NCBI RefSeq assembly: GCF_000682675.1
Contig: NZ_AWFA01000012.1
Coordinates: 1 to 64,000, forward strand
DNA: 64,000 nucleotides
Source of the DNA: Hyphomonas pacifica
GTDB lineage: Bacteria > Pseudomonadota > Alphaproteobacteria > Caulobacterales > Hyphomonadaceae
Reading direction: 5' to 3'
Both the position numbers and the translations under genes were made by a program. Position 1 is the stretch's first letter. Every line of letters begins with the position of its first letter. Of the stretch, positions 19,901 to 28,700 are shown one piece after another. Under the pieces are notes generated by a model that was not told where the DNA came from, did no database searches, and saw only the letters and a list, made by a program, of their open reading frames with translations.

Positions 19901-21429
19901 AGGGATATGTTTGCCGTGTCTTTAAGAGTTGCCGCGTACTGCGCAGAAAGTGTGTGGACAGCGTCTGGTGTGGCGCCCGAAAGCGCTATCGTCACAGGTG
20001 CATCCTGAATAGCCTTGGTGCGAGGCTCGGCGGCTTCCTCAAGAACAATATGGGCATTTGTTCCGCTGAAACCAAAAGAACTGATAGATGCGAGTCGGCG
20101 CTCATTCACGGGCTGCCAGATTTCAGTCTCGACAGGGATACGAACAGGCAAGGTTGCCCACGGAATATGCGGACTGGGTGTGCTGAAGTGAAGGTGACGC
20201 GGAATGCGCTTTTCCCTCAGCATCAGGACCAGCTTGATTACGCCGATAACACCGGCTGCCGCTTCCAGATGCCCGATATTGGTCTTGACGGAACCAACCA
20301 CCAGCTTGTCTGCCCGTGAGGAACTGAAAACGTTCCCCAGCGCTCGCATCTCCTGGGGGTCACCCAGAGAGGTGCCTGTGCCATGGGCTTCCAGATAGCC
20401 CACATCGTCAGGGGTGATGCCGGCATCTTCGAGAGCTGCCTTTATAACCGCTTCCTGCGCTGGACCGTTTGGTGCGGTAAGCCCGCTGGAAGGGCCATCC
20501 TGATTGACTGCGCTGCCGCGGATTACGGCTAGCACGCGGTCTCCATCTTTTTCTGCGTCTTGCAGGCGCTTCATCACCAGGACGCCGCACCCTTCGCCGC
20601 GTGCAAAACCGTCTGCGCTGGCGTCGAATGTCTTGCAGCGGCCATCCGGGGCCAGCATGTGTGCGCGGGACAGGGCGATAAAGAGTTCGGGCGAGAGGAT
20701 CTTGTTTACCCCACCGGCAATGGCCATTCGCGTCTCACCCTTGCGCAGCGAGTTCACGGCCTGATGAATGGCAACCAATGATGAGGAGCATGCTGTATCA
20801 AGCGTCACACTTGGGCCTTGCAGGCCCAGTAGATAGGAAAGTCTGCCGGAAACGATGCTGTGGGCAATGCCGGAGGTGAAATGCGCATCCAGCAAATCGG
20901 GGTCTTGAGCGCCTAATTGGATATAGGCATAATCAGACCCGGTTACGCCGCAGAAAACGCTGGTTTTTGATCCGGACAAGCTATCGGGCGCGATGCCCGA
21001 ATGTTCTAGCGCTGCCCAGGCAGTTTCCAGAAACAGCCGCTGTTGTGGGTCCATACTACGGGCTTCACGCGGTGCAATGCCGAACAGCGTTGCATCGAAT
21101 TTGTCCACCTCATCCAGAAAGCCCCCGCGATCAGTCGCAATGCCGCCTGGCTGCTCCGGGTCCGTCGTAAAGTATTTTGAGTGATCCCATCTATCCGCAG
21201 GAATTGGTCCCGTCGCGTCCGTGCCATTTTCCAGAAGCTGCCAGAAGGCTTTCGGCCCTTTGGCCCCTGGTACACGGCAATCAAGGCCAATGATCGCAAT
21301 CGGAGCGCGTGCAATGTCCTCAAGTTCCTTTGCGCGAGCCTGCGCTTCTTCCAACGCGATGAAGGCGCGCTTCAGTGGAGAAAGTGCTGTCTCGTTCATG
21401 TCAGGGCTGCTGGGTGGTTGGGAGGTCAT
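13897..21429 (-). CDS. Type I PKS single module M4: KS-AT-DH-cMT-ER-KR-ACP
   Basis: At 2510 residues this is the largest protein here and carries a full reducing plus methylating set. KS is about 42-465 (Cys214, His349, His387). AT is about 560-880 (GHSIG Ser655, HAFH 752-755; malonyl type). DH is about 920-1200 (His956, Asp1120, Gln1124; the motif Gly is displaced, with Glu960 at its place). MT is about 1230-1600 (EVGGGTGG 1420-1427). ER is about 1790-2090 (HAAAGGVG 1915-1922). KR is about 2100-2285, with the NADPH loop GGLSGLG intact but the catalytic-Tyr position occupied by His2250 (SNHAAAN). ACP has Ser2426 (GLDSL). The expected unit is a saturated alpha-methyl extension if KR works. The C-terminal helix starts DLSEEEL, a PKS docking pattern. 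The predicted start lies inside the M3 stop overlap (ATGA). Confidence 0.95.
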   Translation of the reverse strand: MTSQPPSSPDMNETALSPLKRAFIALEEAQARAKELEDIARAPIAIIGLDCRVPGAKGPKAFWQLLENGTDATGPIPADRWDHSKYFTTDPEQPGGIATDRGGFLDEVDKFDATLFGIAPREARSMDPQQRLFLETAWAALEHSGIAPDSLSGSKTSVFCGVTGSDYAYIQLGAQDPDLLDAHFTSGIAHSIVSGRLSYLLGLQGPSVTLDTACSSSLVAIHQAVNSLRKGETRMAIAGGVNKILSPELFIALSRAHMLAPDGRCKTFDASADGFARGEGCGVLVMKRLQDAEKDGDRVLAVIRGSAVNQDGPSSGLTAPNGPAQEAVIKAALEDAGITPDDVGYLEAHGTGTSLGDPQEMRALGNVFSSSRADKLVVGSVKTNIGHLEAAAGVIGVIKLVLMLREKRIPRHLHFSTPSPHIPWATLPVRIPVETEIWQPVNERRLASISSFGFSGTNAHIVLEEAAEPRTKAIQDAPVTIALSGATPDAVHTLSAQYAATLKDTANISLTDFCRTANAGRAQLAYRTTVSGATAEDLQAGMNALAQPDAPISGPIRSRPKVAFLFTGQGAQFAGMGRELYNRIPVFRDVLDIASHQLSGKLDAPLIDVMLGKTEDDSLLDQTAYTQPALFTLEYALYRTWQSWGIEPDLVIGHSIGEYSAACAAGILSFEDALDLVAERGRLMNSLPAGGGMMSVNAAQKIVSEYLRDGLSIAAINAPGQTVLSGPLSVLQQVSSDLERDGIKFRHLPVSHAFHSSLMDPVLQSFERYASGIKFSSPKLRLISNLTGKTADSKTICTPAYWRDHMRGTVHFAEGALALADHGADIFVEIGPQPVLTALVRETFDETNVAPDAKFLPSMRRGRDEWDQIQASLGALWESGLRADWRAIENVRGGHVTDIPTYPFARERHWVEARKVCPMSHRGKASLIGERLPVAMEADISEGSASAMSPDWLKDHRVGEGIIIPGAALLSMMSASEMTRSGLADSATLEDIIIETPLTVTEDGAFTRIQTINHGPNGTISVNSQPAEGPSNWTRHAVARAGPAVLSQTSRDINALIATHTEFDKDAFYEGLKSRGISLGPAFQVLEKASPTDSGAAGYVVLPDFVRQDPALPIHPLLLDGCLQIIAVSETVQSNGKNAFLPFAMDRLTLRSTHSTHIWCEATLRAETPDMLTVDIIATNGEGEVILEMEGVRLRRLNPMATLTAAGRPLSDALYKTVWRAQPDLPDSETLLKTAHTHAPALAQKAGLDAYDAFVECLESTCVDYVRNAFLDLGWIPGIGETVTEAELKDRLGIIDRHARLLGRLLAILEEAGDIRRDGETWTVLTPLSHSDPHQLEASLRTIAPTSAIPEVEIVVRTQAGFADALQGKCDPLELLFPSGNTEANEALYRDVPTSVYFNGLIANLVSELAEADPALRILEVGGGTGGTTARLVERLPEGTSYTFTDVGPSFVERAEERFRHRSGMRFQTLDLERDLTEQGIEAGSIDLIVGANVIHATRNLKNTLQRMKDVMSPSARLLLLEVTRPQIWFDLTVGLTPGWWTYEDTDLRTGNPLLAREAWLDLFRQVGLSDTGAFNGDLDASGCRRNQAILTASADLQTERNWWLVSPDATYADPLAEALRHSGETVSVIASDAISGKLQQAMSSGTEPDEIVLLRNEVATLPSALTTIQHIVAANPDSRLTVLSQNGEFVTGTEVQLNPQDAAIGGLLKSVPLEFPELVCRRIDIDTTSSVASIATALKSSHSETELAVRDGKRYMARLTKWEAAVAPQSQTETWKLVNTAPGTLGQLERHPLERRKPRSNEVEVEVEATGLNFRDVLNVLGEYPGAPPLGGECAGRVIAVGEDVEGILIGDPVVAMTAGAFASHVTLPAALTVPLPHGFSMIDGAAFAIPFVTADYCLRELGKITKGERILIHAAAGGVGMAAIQIALAAGAEVYATAGSPQKRALLRRLGATLVMDSRSPAFAEQILEATGGQGVELVLNSLTGDLIDATARALKPGGRFIELGVRDVRAEDFVAASGKAFTYLPINWGHVADEDPGSIGQILKRIVSEINAGALKPLPHHTFGPGKVTDAFRLMAQAGHLGKIVIDWNGDHVPVIHQNATYLVTGGLSGLGLDTVRWLASEGAGRIIAIGRKAASDEVKAELAKLQAGGTRIETHSVDVTDKPALERLFSGIRQSSLPLRGIIHSAGTLSDAGLLQQTQETLQTVIAPKLDGLRILEELSRGEALDIFCAYSSLAATLGSPTQSNHAAANAAMGAVMQDRVRLGLPGLSIDWGPWSEIGAAAGGDTLNRLSEQGISAISPSEGRAASAYLISHASGQVAVAPIDWHKLSEWRGATQPAFAELLHQHSVQSESRQSTQESQKAGGASSEMDGELTQRIVSAPDDQKRKILDTFLEDMLRTTFALPANRKIDPDMPFGEMGLDSLLAIELRNRLGRALGRKLPATLLFESPTLLTLGGALIEDFVEKASETPAPASPKLAADSALEGLEDLSEEELDRMLGLNDKSDA

Positions 21430-24400
21430 TTCTTCAGGCGTTCCATCAGAAGCGCTTCGACTTCTTCGTCTGTCATATCCGCTATGTCGGTATGATCAGT
21501 ATGTTGCGTATTGGGTGGTGTCGGTGCCGCAGCGGGTTCAGGGCTGTCTCGTTGAGTGAGTTCGGCGAGGTACTCTGCCATGGCAGTGAGGGTTGGGTAG
21601 TCGAATACCAGCGTCGTTGGCAAACCACCCGGAATGTCCAGATCCTGGGCGAGCGCGTTTCTCAATTGAACAGCCATAAGAGAGTCCAGCCCGATATCGA
21701 GCAGTCGTTCGTGATCGCCGGGAGGCTGATCCGTCCGACGACGGAGAAGCGCCATCACGCGTTTGCGCAGAAGGTCGCAAATGGCCTGCGGTCGTTCTTT
21801 CGGCAGGGCAGCCTCAATTGCTTCCAGTGCAGATTGGATCTCCGGATCTGCTTCGAGCTCCGGCATGTCCATGAATTGTGGTTCTGCAATGATCTCACCT
21901 GTGCTGGAAGACATTTCGTCAGATGAGGTGCGTGCCACTACCAGATGCTGGCCAATTGCCTCACCGGTGGAGCCATCGCGGGGCCACGTTTCTGCAGAGG
22001 CAAATCCGGCGTCCAGAAGCGCTGCCCGCCATTTTGGAGCATTGAGCAGCGCCAAATCATCCCGCAGATCATCTTCGGCATGACGCCAGCCCTCAATCAG
22101 ACCCGTGGTTACGTCAAACCATGCAAAATGCGTTGTGGATTCAACAAGAACAAGTGTGCCGGACGGGCGCAAAAGACTGCGCAAATATGTCAGTGTCTCT
22201 GGCAGATTGCGAACCGCATGGACGGCATTGGACGCTAGGACAATATCGTAACTTCCTGTCTGGAAGCCCTGTTCTTCAGGAGGGCGCTCTAGGTCAAACA
22301 AGGCAAACTTCATGTCCGGCACATTGCGGAACCGCGTGCGTGCACGATCAAGGAATAGGTCCGAGACATCCGTATAGTGATAAGTAGAATTGGTGTCCCG
22401 TAATGTGTCCAGCACAGCGGCGCTTGTGCCTCCCGTGCCGGCACCAGCTTCCAGAATTTTCAGTCCCGGTCGGGCAGAGGCGAGAGCATCCACTGCCGCG
22501 GCAGCAAGGCCATTCATGTATTGCATTGTCGCCGAACGCTCATAGAGATCGAGCGCAACGGAAAAGTCTCCGCCGGGGAACAAGGTTTCCAGCGGGCTGA
22601 TGTCACCCCTCAGCACAGGGCCAAGCAAGTCTGCACAGTGCAGGATATAATTGCATAGTGGGATATTGTCGCTCAGGGCTTGCCTTACCGTCGCTCTGCC
22701 GGCGTCAAGATCCGGGGCTTGCAGTGCCTGCGGTGCGGTCACGTATTCATCGGAAATCGTCAGATCGCCGCTGTCTGCAAGAGATTGCATCCAGCGTGTC
22801 GCTAGTGGGACGAGTGCGTCACACACTTTCATGCTGGATATGATGGCGTCCATCCTGTGGGTCTCGCCATCAGCTGCAAACAGCCCGGCTTCACATAACA
22901 AGGATATGATCAATAGGCGGCGGAATTCTGCCAGATCTTGCCATTTTTTCGGATAAGCTGAGGCATCAAAGCCGAGAGGCCCACGCACAGATTCCCGATC
23001 AAGACGTGTACAGAGTCTGGACCAGGAAAGGTCTGCGTAAATATGCCTGGTGCCACCGGGCTGCGGTGCGCTGGAGTGCCAGTGGCGTGTCCGCTCAAAC
23101 GGGTAGGTTGGCAGGCTGATGCGTTTGGGACAGGCAGAGCGCGCAAGGCATGCCGGATCGATGCCTGCGCCGTCCACATAGAGGCGACCTACACTGCTCG
23201 CGAGATCTTGCCCCGGATTTCCATCACGTCGCAAGGAGGGCAGGAACACCGGCGCGGATGTGTCGGCACCGGTTGCGATGTCCGCCGCCATTCCTGACAG
23301 GACCGGGTGAGGGCCAATTTCAATGAAATGTGTAATGCCTGCGTCCAGCAGGGTACGGATACTATCAGAAAAGCGTACTGGCTGGCGCAGATGGTTAGAC
23401 CAATGCTCCGCAGTCGATATTTCGGCTCCGTAGCCGCCTGTCAGGTTTGATACGATTGGTATGCTGGCCTTGTCGAAACGTACTCGCTCGGCCGCTGCGC
23501 GGAAGCGGTCCACGACCGGATCGACCAGTTTGCAATGCGCTGCGAAGGCAATGCGCAAAATATCGGCGCGGATACCATCCGCATTCAATCGGGCCACAAG
23601 GGGCTCCAGGTCGGATGAAGGCCCGCTCAATACATGATTGGCCGGGCCATTATAGGCAGCGATCTCAATGGACGGGGACGCAGAGATTATGTTCCGCAAT
23701 GTATCTTCATCAGCAAACACGCTGGCCATCATGCCGCCAGCACCTGCCTCCGCCGTCAGCTTGCCGCGTTCTACGACAAGGCGCAGGGCATCTTCCAATG
23801 GCATGACGCCCGATAGTGTCGCCGCAACGAATTCACCAAGGCTGTGCCCGCAAAGGGCTTCGGCTTTTACGCCGAATGATATCCACAGCTTTGCCAGCGC
23901 ATATTCCAGCGCAAACAGGGCCGGCTGCGCTGTGCTCGGGTCTTGAAGTCGGGAGGTGTCCGCGACGGCATGAAGCGCAGCGACCAGTCCGCCGGGAACA
24001 GTGTCGCCTAATATATCAGCGCACTGATCTATAGCGTTGCGGTAGACAGGTTGCGTTTCGTAAAGCTCCCGCCCCATTTGTGCATATTGCGCGCCTTGGC
24101 CGGTGAACAGGAATGCTATGCGTGGTGGCTTGCCTGCGACAGCCCGGCCCGGTGTAACATCCGGATGGGCTTTGCCTTCCTGAACTGTTTTCAGTGCTGA
24201 AACGAGGTCGTCTCTCGACCTGGTCGCGACAGCCAGGCGAGAGGGAAAATGTGCGCGTCCAGCGCCTGCTGTGAAACAGGTGTCCGCAAGCGAATGATGA
24301 CTATCTTCCAACGTCGCAGCCATCTTGCCTGCCAGGCTGAGAAGAGCGGCGGGGCTACGTGCCGACAGTGGGAAGATTTGCCAGGAAAGGTGCTCTGCGG

Positions 24401-25781
24401 GTGCGGCTGCTTCAGCCACATGAGGCTGTTCCAGAATGATGTGCGCATTTGTGCCGCTGAACCCGAAAGAGCTGACCCCGGAGAGCCGTGGGCCATTCAT
24501 TTCTGGCCAAGCTTGCCCTTCGGTTGGTACGTGCACGGATATTGTATCCCAATCAATGTGCGGATTGGGGGTTTTGAAGTTCAGATGTGCCGACAGCCGT
24601 CCGGACTTGAGGGCAACCAGGCTTTTTAGAATACCGGCAGCGCCCGCAGCAGATTCCAGATGCCCCAGATTTGTTTTCACCGATCCGACATATATGGGGG
24701 CAGCGTCCTTGCGATCACGCCCATAGGCGCGCGCGAGCGCATTCATTTCAATCGGATCGCCTAGCGGCGTTCCAGTGCCATGCGCCTCAACATAAGAGAC
24801 CTGATCTGGCGTGACGCCGGCTTCCTTCAAAGCCTCGCGGATCAAGGTCTCTTGTGAAGGGCCGTTTGGAGCTGTCAGCCCGTTGCTGCGGCCATCCTGA
24901 TTGATCGCGCTTCCGCGGATGATTCCCAGAATGTGATCTCCATCTGCTTGGGCATCTTCCAGTCGGCGAAGGGTGAATATTACACAGCCTTCGCCCCGGA
25001 CGTATCCATCCGCATCCGCATCGAATGTCTTGCAAAGCCCATCCTCGGCCAACATGCTGGCCCGGCTGAAATTGACGTGCACTTCAGGGGAGAGGATGAG
25101 GTTCACGCCCCCCGCGAGTGCCATGTCGCACTCTCCGGCCTTCAGGGCCTGACAGGCAAGATGCAGTGCCACCAGGGACGAAGAACAGGCCGTGTCGAGT
25201 GTAATTGCCGGTCCTTTCGTCCCCAGGAAATAGGCCAGCCGTCCACTTGCAACGGAGAAAGATGAGCCAGATGTGAAATATGGGTCAATCGCAGGCAGGT
25301 CCGACAGCATAGTGCGGCCATAGTCGCTATTTGCCATGCCTAGATATATGCCGAGAGGGGTATCTGTCAGCTTGTCGGGCGCGTAACCGGCATTCTCCAG
25401 GGCTTCCCAGCCGGTTTCCAGCACCAGACGCTGTTGAGGGTCCATGCTTGCTGCTTCAAGGCCGGAAATTCCAAAGAACTCGGCATCAAACAGGTCGACT
25501 TGATCCAGAAATGCTCCGTAGCGCGCGGATGGGGGCAGATCTGCGGGCATGTCTGAGGCCTGCCAGCGGCTGGACGGAATTTCGCTGATCGCATGACGAC
25601 CTTCGGTGAGCAGCGTCTCAAACCCGGCAAGGTCAAATATACCGCCCGGTAGGCGGAGACCCGCGCCCACTATGGCGATCGGTCCAGATTTCTCAGCGTT
25701 CTGTTTGCGGTTTTCCAACTCGCGGCGAAGGCGACGGATTTCCAGCAGAGCCTGCTTCATTTGCTCGGTAGAGGATGTCAT
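21426..25781 (-). CDS. Type I PKS single module M3: KS-AT-cMT-ACP (non-reducing, methylating)
   Basis: The protein has 1451 residues. The N-terminus (about 4-30) is strongly helical and charged, like a class of PKS docking helix. KS is about 34-455 (Cys199, His334, His374). AT is about 550-880 with GHSLG (Ser647), and FAAH replaces HAFH (746-749). There is no DH, ER or KR. After a linker rich in aromatic and basic residues, a methyltransferase covers about 930-1285 (EAGAGTGG 1111-1118). ACP has Ser1367 (GLDSL), and the C-terminal helix begins DMTDEEV. As read, it would leave an alpha-methyl-beta-keto unit in the middle of the chain, which could be a site for later tailoring or cyclisation, or be used as a ketone. 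Both ends overlap neighbours by ATGA. Confidence 0.95.
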   Translation of the reverse strand: MTSSTEQMKQALLEIRRLRRELENRKQNAEKSGPIAIVGAGLRLPGGIFDLAGFETLLTEGRHAISEIPSSRWQASDMPADLPPSARYGAFLDQVDLFDAEFFGISGLEAASMDPQQRLVLETGWEALENAGYAPDKLTDTPLGIYLGMANSDYGRTMLSDLPAIDPYFTSGSSFSVASGRLAYFLGTKGPAITLDTACSSSLVALHLACQALKAGECDMALAGGVNLILSPEVHVNFSRASMLAEDGLCKTFDADADGYVRGEGCVIFTLRRLEDAQADGDHILGIIRGSAINQDGRSNGLTAPNGPSQETLIREALKEAGVTPDQVSYVEAHGTGTPLGDPIEMNALARAYGRDRKDAAPIYVGSVKTNLGHLESAAGAAGILKSLVALKSGRLSAHLNFKTPNPHIDWDTISVHVPTEGQAWPEMNGPRLSGVSSFGFSGTNAHIILEQPHVAEAAAPAEHLSWQIFPLSARSPAALLSLAGKMAATLEDSHHSLADTCFTAGAGRAHFPSRLAVATRSRDDLVSALKTVQEGKAHPDVTPGRAVAGKPPRIAFLFTGQGAQYAQMGRELYETQPVYRNAIDQCADILGDTVPGGLVAALHAVADTSRLQDPSTAQPALFALEYALAKLWISFGVKAEALCGHSLGEFVAATLSGVMPLEDALRLVVERGKLTAEAGAGGMMASVFADEDTLRNIISASPSIEIAAYNGPANHVLSGPSSDLEPLVARLNADGIRADILRIAFAAHCKLVDPVVDRFRAAAERVRFDKASIPIVSNLTGGYGAEISTAEHWSNHLRQPVRFSDSIRTLLDAGITHFIEIGPHPVLSGMAADIATGADTSAPVFLPSLRRDGNPGQDLASSVGRLYVDGAGIDPACLARSACPKRISLPTYPFERTRHWHSSAPQPGGTRHIYADLSWSRLCTRLDRESVRGPLGFDASAYPKKWQDLAEFRRLLIISLLCEAGLFAADGETHRMDAIISSMKVCDALVPLATRWMQSLADSGDLTISDEYVTAPQALQAPDLDAGRATVRQALSDNIPLCNYILHCADLLGPVLRGDISPLETLFPGGDFSVALDLYERSATMQYMNGLAAAAVDALASARPGLKILEAGAGTGGTSAAVLDTLRDTNSTYHYTDVSDLFLDRARTRFRNVPDMKFALFDLERPPEEQGFQTGSYDIVLASNAVHAVRNLPETLTYLRSLLRPSGTLVLVESTTHFAWFDVTTGLIEGWRHAEDDLRDDLALLNAPKWRAALLDAGFASAETWPRDGSTGEAIGQHLVVARTSSDEMSSSTGEIIAEPQFMDMPELEADPEIQSALEAIEAALPKERPQAICDLLRKRVMALLRRRTDQPPGDHERLLDIGLDSLMAVQLRNALAQDLDIPGGLPTTLVFDYPTLTAMAEYLAELTQRDSPEPAAAPTPPNTQHTDHTDIADMTDEEVEALLMERLKK

Positions 25782-28700
25782 CCCCCGCGTCCCCCTTCCG
25801 TTTTTTGCCCCACATCCGAAGCGTTCAGTTCCGCTTCCAGAAGTTCCGCCAACTCTTTATCAGAAAGATGGTCGAGGTCATCAGTGTCATCCCCAACACT
25901 GCCGGGTTTTTCATTAAGGGTAGGGCTGAATTGCTCTGCAAGATAGCCGCAAAGACGGTCAATCGTTGGATAATCGAACAGCAAGGTCGCTGAAAGGCGA
26001 AGCCCCAGAGTGCGGGCCAGATCATTGCGCAGTTCCACAGCCATCAGGGAGTCGAGGCCAAGATCCTTCAAAGGCTCGGCGCGGCCAATCTCATCGGTTT
26101 CGTCCATTCCGATGATGCTGCGTACTGCGCTTTCGGTAATACGGCGCAGTTCAACCTTAATCGCTTCACGTGAAAGGCTTGCCAGCTGGTTATGAAGGGC
26201 ATGGGCAGCAGAAGAAGAGGGCGTGTTGCTTGCGGCTAAGCCCGTATCCCGGCTAAGGCCGTCGAACATGCTGAGATCAATATCTTTAGGTGCCGTTTCC
26301 AGGAATCGGGCCCAATCAACCTTGGCAGCCATCACTGCAGGGTTTCCACTGGCCAGCAAGGTTGCCATCGCCGGAAAGCCGTTTTCAGGTGTAATTGCGC
26401 CTAGCCCGCGAGTTGACCAGGTATCGCGGCCTGACTCTGCAAGTCGTGCGCCCATGCCTGCGTTGCTCCAGAAGCCCCATGCCACGCTGAGGGCTGCAAA
26501 CCCATCGCGACGCCGGGCTGCGGCCAAGGCATCCAGCCCGGAATTTGCGGCGGCATAAAGCGACTGTCCGGGCGCGCCAAGGCTTGCGCCTGCGGCGGAA
26601 TACAAAACGAAAAAGTCCAGCGACAGGTCGCGAGTCATTTGGTCCAGAAACATTGCACCGCGCAGTTTTCCTTGGACGACGATATCAACATCTTCCGGGG
26701 TTCGCGTCATTACAGGGCCATCCCGCAGCGCGCCGGCGGCGTGTACTATCCCCTTCATGGTGGGCAGGGTGTCCGATATTGTTGCCAACAGAGCCGCTAC
26801 GGCATCCTTATCCCCAATATCGGCCTGAAAGACATGAACGCTCGCTCCCGTTGCCTCAATCTCGGTAATCATATTCTTGGCTTTCTCATCAGGAGCAGAT
26901 CGGCCTGTCAGCACGATATGCTTTGCACCCTGTGAGGCGAGCCATTTCGCCGTATAAAGACCAAGACCGCCAAGACCGCCTGTGATCAAATAGCTTCCAT
27001 CCGCATGAATGACGGGTTTGCGACGGGGCGGCACTCGCAGCACAATTTTTCCGGTATGTTTGGCAGCCGCCATAAAGCGCATGGCCTCTGCAGCCTGATC
27101 CAGGCCAAAGGTGCGGACAGGAAGAGGGCTGAGGTGACCTTTTTGGAGACCGTCGAGCACATCTGACAGTAGCGGAGCCAGATGTGCGATACCTGCCTCA
27201 ATATCCTGTCCGAGATCGTAGACATGATAACTCGCATTCGGCTTCATGCTTTGGAAGGTTTCAGGAGACATCAGGTCGCGTTTGCCGATCTCCAGGAAAC
27301 GCCCGGTTTCGGATAGACAGCGCACACTGGCTGGAATGAAAGCTCCGGAAAGTGAATTCAGAACGACATCGACGCCTTGGCCGTTTGTTGCCTCAAGAAC
27401 ATGGTTTTCAAACTCAAGGGATCGGGAGTCGAAGACATGACTAGCGCCCATCGCTTTCAGCATGTCACGTTTTTCCTGAGACCCTGCGGTGGTGAAAATG
27501 TCTGCGCCGCGCGCCAGCGCAATTTTGATGGCAGCCAGCCCCACGCCGCCAGCGCCCGCATGAATAAGTACGCGCTCGCCTTTTTGAAGCTTTGCCAGCC
27601 GGTCCAGACCATAGAATGCTGTGCCAAAGGTGACAGTCAGTCCGGCGGCAACTTCATCAGACATCCCGCTTGGAATGGGCATCATCCAGTTTGCGGGGGC
27701 AGTCACTTCTTCGGCAATCGCACCGGGTGCGTACCCGAAGACCCGGTCTCCCGGCTTTAGGGCCGTAACAGCCGCGCCTGTTTCAATAACCTCGCCTGCA
27801 CATTCCACACCCAGAGGCGGCATCGCTCCGGGCAACATGCCGAGTGTGCTGAGCACGTCGCGGAAGTTAAGGCCAGCTGCATGCACGGCTATGCGTAGAC
27901 TGTCATTTCTGAGCGGTACACGAGGCGTTTCCTTCAGCACGAGGGAGTCAATGCCTGCATCTCCCGGAAGACATAGCGCGAGTGGGGCATCACTCTCCAG
28001 CTGTTTCGCGGGCGCGAGACGAGGGGCGAACCATTTGCCATCCCGCAGGGCCAGCTTGACAGGCCCTGAAGCGCTGACGGCGCCGCAGACGGCTTCGCTG
28101 ACCTGTTCGTAATGACCCTCATCTGTATCCGGATCTATATCCAGGCAATGTATTTCGAGTTCTGGATGTTCGAGCGCCGCGGTTGATACGAAGCCCTGGA
28201 GGGCGCGACCGCTTATCGAGGGAGCCGAATGCTCTTGTCCGGTCTGAAAGGCGCCTTGGGATATTGAAGCATATCTGATGGATGCATCGCGGCTGGCGAC
28301 GCATTGGACGTGAGCGAGCCCTGTCTTGATGACGGCGATGGCGTCATCGGTATCTAGGCTGCTGAGGTCCAAGACTTGTCTTGGCTCAGGGGCTGTAGAC
28401 AGCCAATCGAGAGCTTTATCCAAGGCCTCCGGATCTGCGGCAGAGATAATGCGGGCATTATCTTTTCCAGCAGCCAGGGCTTTTGCCAATTCCTGATGGT
28501 CACCGGAAATGATCAGCCAGGACGCTGCCACTTTGGCACTTTGCAGTTCAATCGGATGCCAGTCTGTTGTGTATAGTTCCACAGGAGTGGCAAGGCTTGC
28601 CGCCAGGGCCTGCCGTGAGGCCGGAGCGAAGCGTACGCCCTCCAGCGTGGCTACGGTGTCACCGGTCTCATTACGGAATATAACATCTGCGAGTAATCCA

